This document shows, in pieces, positions 61,330 to 64,000 of a stretch of DNA of 64,000 bases. The notes under the pieces were generated by a model. The model saw nothing but the letters and a program-made list of their open reading frames with translations, was not told the DNA's origin and did no database searches. The stretch is from Streptomyces chartreusis NRRL 3882. GTDB taxonomy: Bacteria > Actinomycetota > Actinomycetes > Streptomycetales > Streptomycetaceae. The stretch spans positions 5,584,001 to 5,648,000 of the forward strand of contig NZ_LT963352.1 in assembly GCF_900236475.1 (NCBI RefSeq). The letters run 5' to 3'. The first letter of the stretch is position 1; every line of letters begins with the position of its first letter. A program made the position numbers and the translations under genes.

Positions 61330-62196
61330 TCAGTCCAGTACCGAAGCCAGGTCGCGCCAGGCCTTCCTCGGGAGGGAGTCCCGCGGCTCGCCGTCCAGGA
61401 CCTGGAGGGCGAGGTGGTCCGCCCCCGCCTCGAAGAAGGCGTCGATCTTGGCGCGGATCGCCGCGTCGTCGCCCCAGGCGAACAGGGCGTCGACCAGGCG
61501 GTCGCTGCCGCCGTCCGACAGGTCGTCCTCGGTGAAGCCGTGTCGGAGGAAGTTGTTGGTGTAGTTCGGCAGCGGGAGGTAGATCCCGAGGAACTCGCGG
61601 GCCAGGGCGCGGGCACGGACCGGGTCGGTCTCCGGGATGACGCCCAGTTCCGGGGCGAGCAGCGGGGCCTCGCCCAGGATCTCGCGGGCGTGCGCGGTGT
61701 GCTCCGGGGTGACCAGGTACGGGATCGAGCCCGCCGCCCGGTCGCGGGCCAGCCGGAGCGACTTCGGGCCCAGGGCGGCCAGCAGGCGGCGGTCGGCCGG
61801 CACTCCGGCGGCGTCCAGGCCGTCGAGGTGGCCGACGAGGGCCGAGTAGGGGCGGGAGTACTGCTCCTCGCGCTTGGCGTGGCTCACCCCGAGGCCCAGC
61901 ACGAAACGCCCGGGGTGGGCCGACTCCAGCTCCCCGAAGGCCGTGGCGGCGGCGTCCGGCTCGTGCTGCCAGATGCTCTGGATGCTGGTGCCGAACGTGA
62001 GCTTCGAGGTCGCCTCGATCAGCGGGGCGGCGTTGGCGGCGGAGCTGTTGCCGCCCAGCCAGACGGCGCCGTAGCCGAGTTCCTCCAGTTCGGCGGCGGC
62101 CTCGGCGAGTTCGCCGCGCCGGTCCGGGTCCTCCGAGCGCAGCCCTACGCTCCAGATGCCGTAGCGGCCGACGGTTTCCTTCAGAGCGGTGGTCAT
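61330..62196 (-). CDS. LLM-class F420-dependent oxidoreductase
   Basis: A 288-residue TIM-barrel flavin/F420 enzyme of the luciferase-like monooxygenase class. Typical regions are LEELGYGAVWLGGNSSAANA, RFVLGLGVSHAKREEQYSRP, LAALGPKSLRLARDRAAGSI and PYLVTPEHTAHAREILG. The subgroup resembles F420-binding enzymes of mycobacteria and Streptomyces, but substrate is unknown. ATG 62196 is preferred over codons further upstream. Confidence 0.9.
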   Translation of the reverse strand: MTTALKETVGRYGIWSVGLRSEDPDRRGELAEAAAELEELGYGAVWLGGNSSAANAAPLIEATSKLTFGTSIQSIWQHEPDAAATAFGELESAHPGRFVLGLGVSHAKREEQYSRPYSALVGHLDGLDAAGVPADRRLLAALGPKSLRLARDRAAGSIPYLVTPEHTAHAREILGEAPLLAPELGVIPETDPVRARALAREFLGIYLPLPNYTNNFLRHGFTEDDLSDGGSDRLVDALFAWGDDAAIRAKIDAFFEAGADHLALQVLDGEPRDSLPRKAWRDLASVLD

Positions 62197-62285
62197 CGGT
62201 TGGGATCCCTCCGGTTGGGCGCCATGCTTGATCATGCGTACAGCAGGTGCCAACCGGAGGGGGCCGCCGATGATTCCGGCACCGC

Positions 62286-62810
62286 CTAGGGGGTGTTCAG
62301 GAACCGCTCCAGGGCCTCGACCACGAACCGGTGGTCCTGGAGCTGCGGCAGCCCGGACACCGTCACCGCGCCGATCACGCCGACGCCCTCGACGGTGATC
62401 GGGAAGGAACCGCCGTGCGCCGCGTACGTGTCGGGGTCGAGGCGCGAGGACTCCTCGAACGTCGTGCCCTTGGCGCGGAAGCGGGCGCCCACCAGGTAGG
62501 AGGCGGAGCCGTAGCGCTCCACCACCCGGCGCTTGCGGGCGATCCAGGCGTCGTTGTCGGGCGTGGAGCCGGGCAGCGCCGCGTGGAAGAGCTGCTGGCC
62601 GGCGCGGTGGATGTCGATCGCGACCGGGGCCTGCCGCTCCCGGGCCATGTCGACGAGGAGCGAGCCGAGCGCCCAGGCGTCGTCGTGGGTGAACCGGCGG
62701 AACACCAGGCGGCGTTCCTCCTTCTCCAGCTCCTCCAGGCTCGGGGTGAGCTCCGGGTGGAACTTCGGGGTGAGCTCCTGGCTGTGCGAGGGGTTGCTCT
62801 TGTGGGTCAC
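62286..62810 (-). CDS. Heme-degrading/UPF0303 family protein (HbpS/GlcG-like)
   Basis: A 174-residue protein of the UPF0303 group related to heme-binding HbpS and GlcG: RFTHDDAWALGSLLVDMARE, PVAIDIHRAGQQLFHAALPG, WIARKRRVVERYGSASYLVG and GGSFPITVEGVGVIGAVTVS. GTG 62810 overlaps the stop of the oxidoreductase gene by four bases, so the two are translationally coupled. The function in the pair is unknown. Confidence 0.88.
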   Translation of the reverse strand: MTHKSNPSHSQELTPKFHPELTPSLEELEKEERRLVFRRFTHDDAWALGSLLVDMARERQAPVAIDIHRAGQQLFHAALPGSTPDNDAWIARKRRVVERYGSASYLVGARFRAKGTTFEESSRLDPDTYAAHGGSFPITVEGVGVIGAVTVSGLPQLQDHRFVVEALERFLNTP

Positions 62811-63904
62811 AGGGTCACCGTCACCTTCTCGCGGGCCGAACGACGGGCGGCTTCCAGTACGTCCAGGGCGGCGGCCGCCTCCAGCGCGGTCACCGGGTTC
62901 GGGGCCCCTTCCAGCAGGGCCTTGGCCACGGCCGCATAGTAAGCGGGGTAGTCGCCCGGGAGGGTGGGTTCGGGTCGGCCGCCTCCCGTGACCGGTGACT
63001 CGCCGGAGCCCACGCGGCCCCACAGCGACTCGGGCTCCGCGCCCCAGCCGGGCCCGGGGCGCCGGCCCTCGCGCAGGGCCGCCTCCTGGGGGTCGAGGCC
63101 GTACTTGACGTAGCCCGCGGCGGAACCCAGCACGCGGAAGCGGGGGCCGAGCTGGGCGGTCGTCGCGGAGACGTAGAGGTGGGAGCGGACGCCGCTGGTG
63201 TGCGTGATCGCGATGAACGTGTCGTCGTCCGTCTCGGCGCCCGGGCGGCGGATGTCCGACTCCGCGTACACGGCGGTCGCCGGGCCGAAGAGGACCAGCG
63301 CCTGGTCGACGACATGACTGCCGAGGTCATACAGCAGACCTCCGATCTCTGCGGGGTCGCCGGACTCCCGCCAGCCGCCCTTCGGCTTCGGACGCCAGCG
63401 CTCGAAGCGGGATTCGAAACGCCACACGTCGCCCAACTCGCCCTCGTCCAGCAGCTTGCGCAGGGTGAGGAAGTCGTTGTCCCAGCGGCGGTTCTGGAAG
63501 ACGGAGAGGAGCAGGCTGCGCTCCTCGGCCAGGGCGGCGAGCTCGCGGGCCTCGGCCGCAGTGCCCGCGACGGGCTTGTCGACCACGACCGGCAGACCGG
63601 CCTTGAGCGCGGTGGTCGCGAGCGGCACGTGCGTCTTGTTCGGGGACGCCACGACGACCAGGTCCAGCTCGGCGGCCCGGTCGAACAGCTCGTCCGGGCC
63701 GGCGGCGAGGCGCACGTCCGGGAACTCGGCGCGGGCCTGCTGCTGCCGTTCGGGGTTCGAGGTGACCACCGTGTCGAGGACGAGGCCCTCGGTGGCGGCG
63801 ATCAGCGGGGCGTGGAAGACGGAGCCGGCGAGGCCGTAGCCGACGAGGCCGACGCGGAGCGGCGAGCCCGGTGTGCCGGGCGTGCCGAGGGGTGTGCCAG
63901 TCAT
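62807..63904 (-). CDS. Gfo/Idh/MocA family oxidoreductase
   Basis: A 365-residue NAD(P)-dependent sugar or polyol dehydrogenase. The Rossmann fold opens with LRVGLVGYGLAGSVFHAPLI. The EKP-like motif is VVVDKPVAGTAAEARELAAL, and the C-terminal sheet includes EIGGLLYDLGSHVVDQALVL with catalytic Asp and His. ATG 63904 is chosen; 63940 is further upstream. It is coupled to the heme-binding gene and divergent from a gene at the window edge, with a dyad between them. Confidence 0.92.
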   Translation of the reverse strand: MTGTPLGTPGTPGSPLRVGLVGYGLAGSVFHAPLIAATEGLVLDTVVTSNPERQQQARAEFPDVRLAAGPDELFDRAAELDLVVVASPNKTHVPLATTALKAGLPVVVDKPVAGTAAEARELAALAEERSLLLSVFQNRRWDNDFLTLRKLLDEGELGDVWRFESRFERWRPKPKGGWRESGDPAEIGGLLYDLGSHVVDQALVLFGPATAVYAESDIRRPGAETDDDTFIAITHTSGVRSHLYVSATTAQLGPRFRVLGSAAGYVKYGLDPQEAALREGRRPGPGWGAEPESLWGRVGSGESPVTGGGRPEPTLPGDYPAYYAAVAKALLEGAPNPVTALEAAAALDVLEAARRSAREKVTVTL

Positions 63905-63910
63905 GCCACC

Positions 63911-63937
63911 CACTTTCGCAACGCTGTTGCCAAAGTG
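63911..63937. promoter_or_regulatory. Inverted repeat operator between divergent genes
   Basis: CACTTTCGCAAC and GTTGCCAAAGTG form 12-bp arms with one mismatch around GCT, spanning the promoter region of the oxidoreductase gene and of the + strand gene at 63961. Likely bound by the regulator that the cut gene may encode. Confidence 0.65.
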
Positions 63938-63960
63938 CAAGCGCCGGGGACAATGGTGGC

Positions 63961-64000
63961 GTGAACAGGGCGGACGACCGGACGGGCGCAGTGGGCGGAG
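63961..64000 (+). CDS. Start of an unidentified gene, cut by the window edge
   Basis: GTG 63961 opens VNRADDRTGAVGG in the + strand. Only 13 codons are visible. The divergent position and the preceding dyad suggest a transcriptional regulator (inference). No domain can be read. Confidence 0.4.
   Translation, partial: MNRADDRTGAVGG

Overview
The window is a contiguous piece of a high-GC Streptomyces chromosome. The evidence is strong G/C bias at third codon positions, frequent GTG starts, an SsgA-like sporulation protein, a DasR/N-acetylglucosamine PTS locus, DUF397/XRE/ATPase regulator trios, a CysO-CysM-Mec cysteine pathway and many actinobacterial domain families. Gene order from hppD to the penicillin-binding protein resembles the conserved core of Streptomyces chromosomes (comparison from memory, no search run).

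Layout. 0-2.2 kb: an osmoprotectant-type ABC permease (cut by the window edge) behind an Lrp/AsnC regulator, divergent from hppD. 2.2-8.7 kb: TPR protein, GlcD-like FAD oxidase, ssgG-like cell division gene and two RDD membrane proteins. 9-11.5 kb: a large secreted M6 metalloprotease. 12-15 kb: pncB-pncA (NAD salvage), clpS and DUF2017. 15-19 kb: amino acid permease, then mec, a 31-residue cysteine-containing leader peptide, cysO and cysM. 19.6-25.1 kb: PemK/MazF-like protein, MBL hydrolase, divergent PTS EIIC/EIIB genes with two DasR-type sites, rph, a lipoprotein, rdgB and tRNA-Leu(UAG). 25.1-28.8 kb: an accessory insert with a transposase remnant, a secreted four-cysteine protein and a translationally coupled ABC transporter. 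28.8-36.8 kb: bcp, DUF3618, GroES-like protein, a guanidine-III riboswitch with its Gdx exporter, a class A PBP, an ABC-2 exporter operon and a DUF1707/LiaF-like protein. 37-45.4 kb: SGNH hydrolase, DUF445, MFS transporter, an unusual tRNA-Gly-like gene with its own terminator, Hsp20 and stress or metabolic genes.

45.4-55.4 kb is accessory and partly decayed: a frameshifted DUF3592 gene, an IS transposase tail, a DUF397-XRE-ATPase trio, a HAD gene broken by two frameshifts, and a lower-GC three-gene operon. That operon encodes a PLD-helicase, an SRA-like protein with a degenerate nuclease motif, and an unknown winged-helix protein. It looks like a modified-DNA defence system and is the best candidate for something undescribed. 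55.6-64 kb returns to core-like genes: DUF3592, SEC-C protein, GH30 galactanase, DUF6412-YidC, FAH hydrolase, F420-type LLM oxidoreductase, and a heme-binding protein coupled to a Gfo/Idh oxidoreductase, divergent from a gene cut by the right edge.

Connections: cysteine is made from CysO thiocarboxylate by CysM and released by Mec, with a leader peptide placed to sense cysteine. Guanidinium is sensed by RNA and exported by Gdx. N-acetylglucosamine uptake is probably under DasR control. Most convergent gene pairs are separated by clear hairpin terminators, and two dispersed repeat families sit in intergenic gaps.
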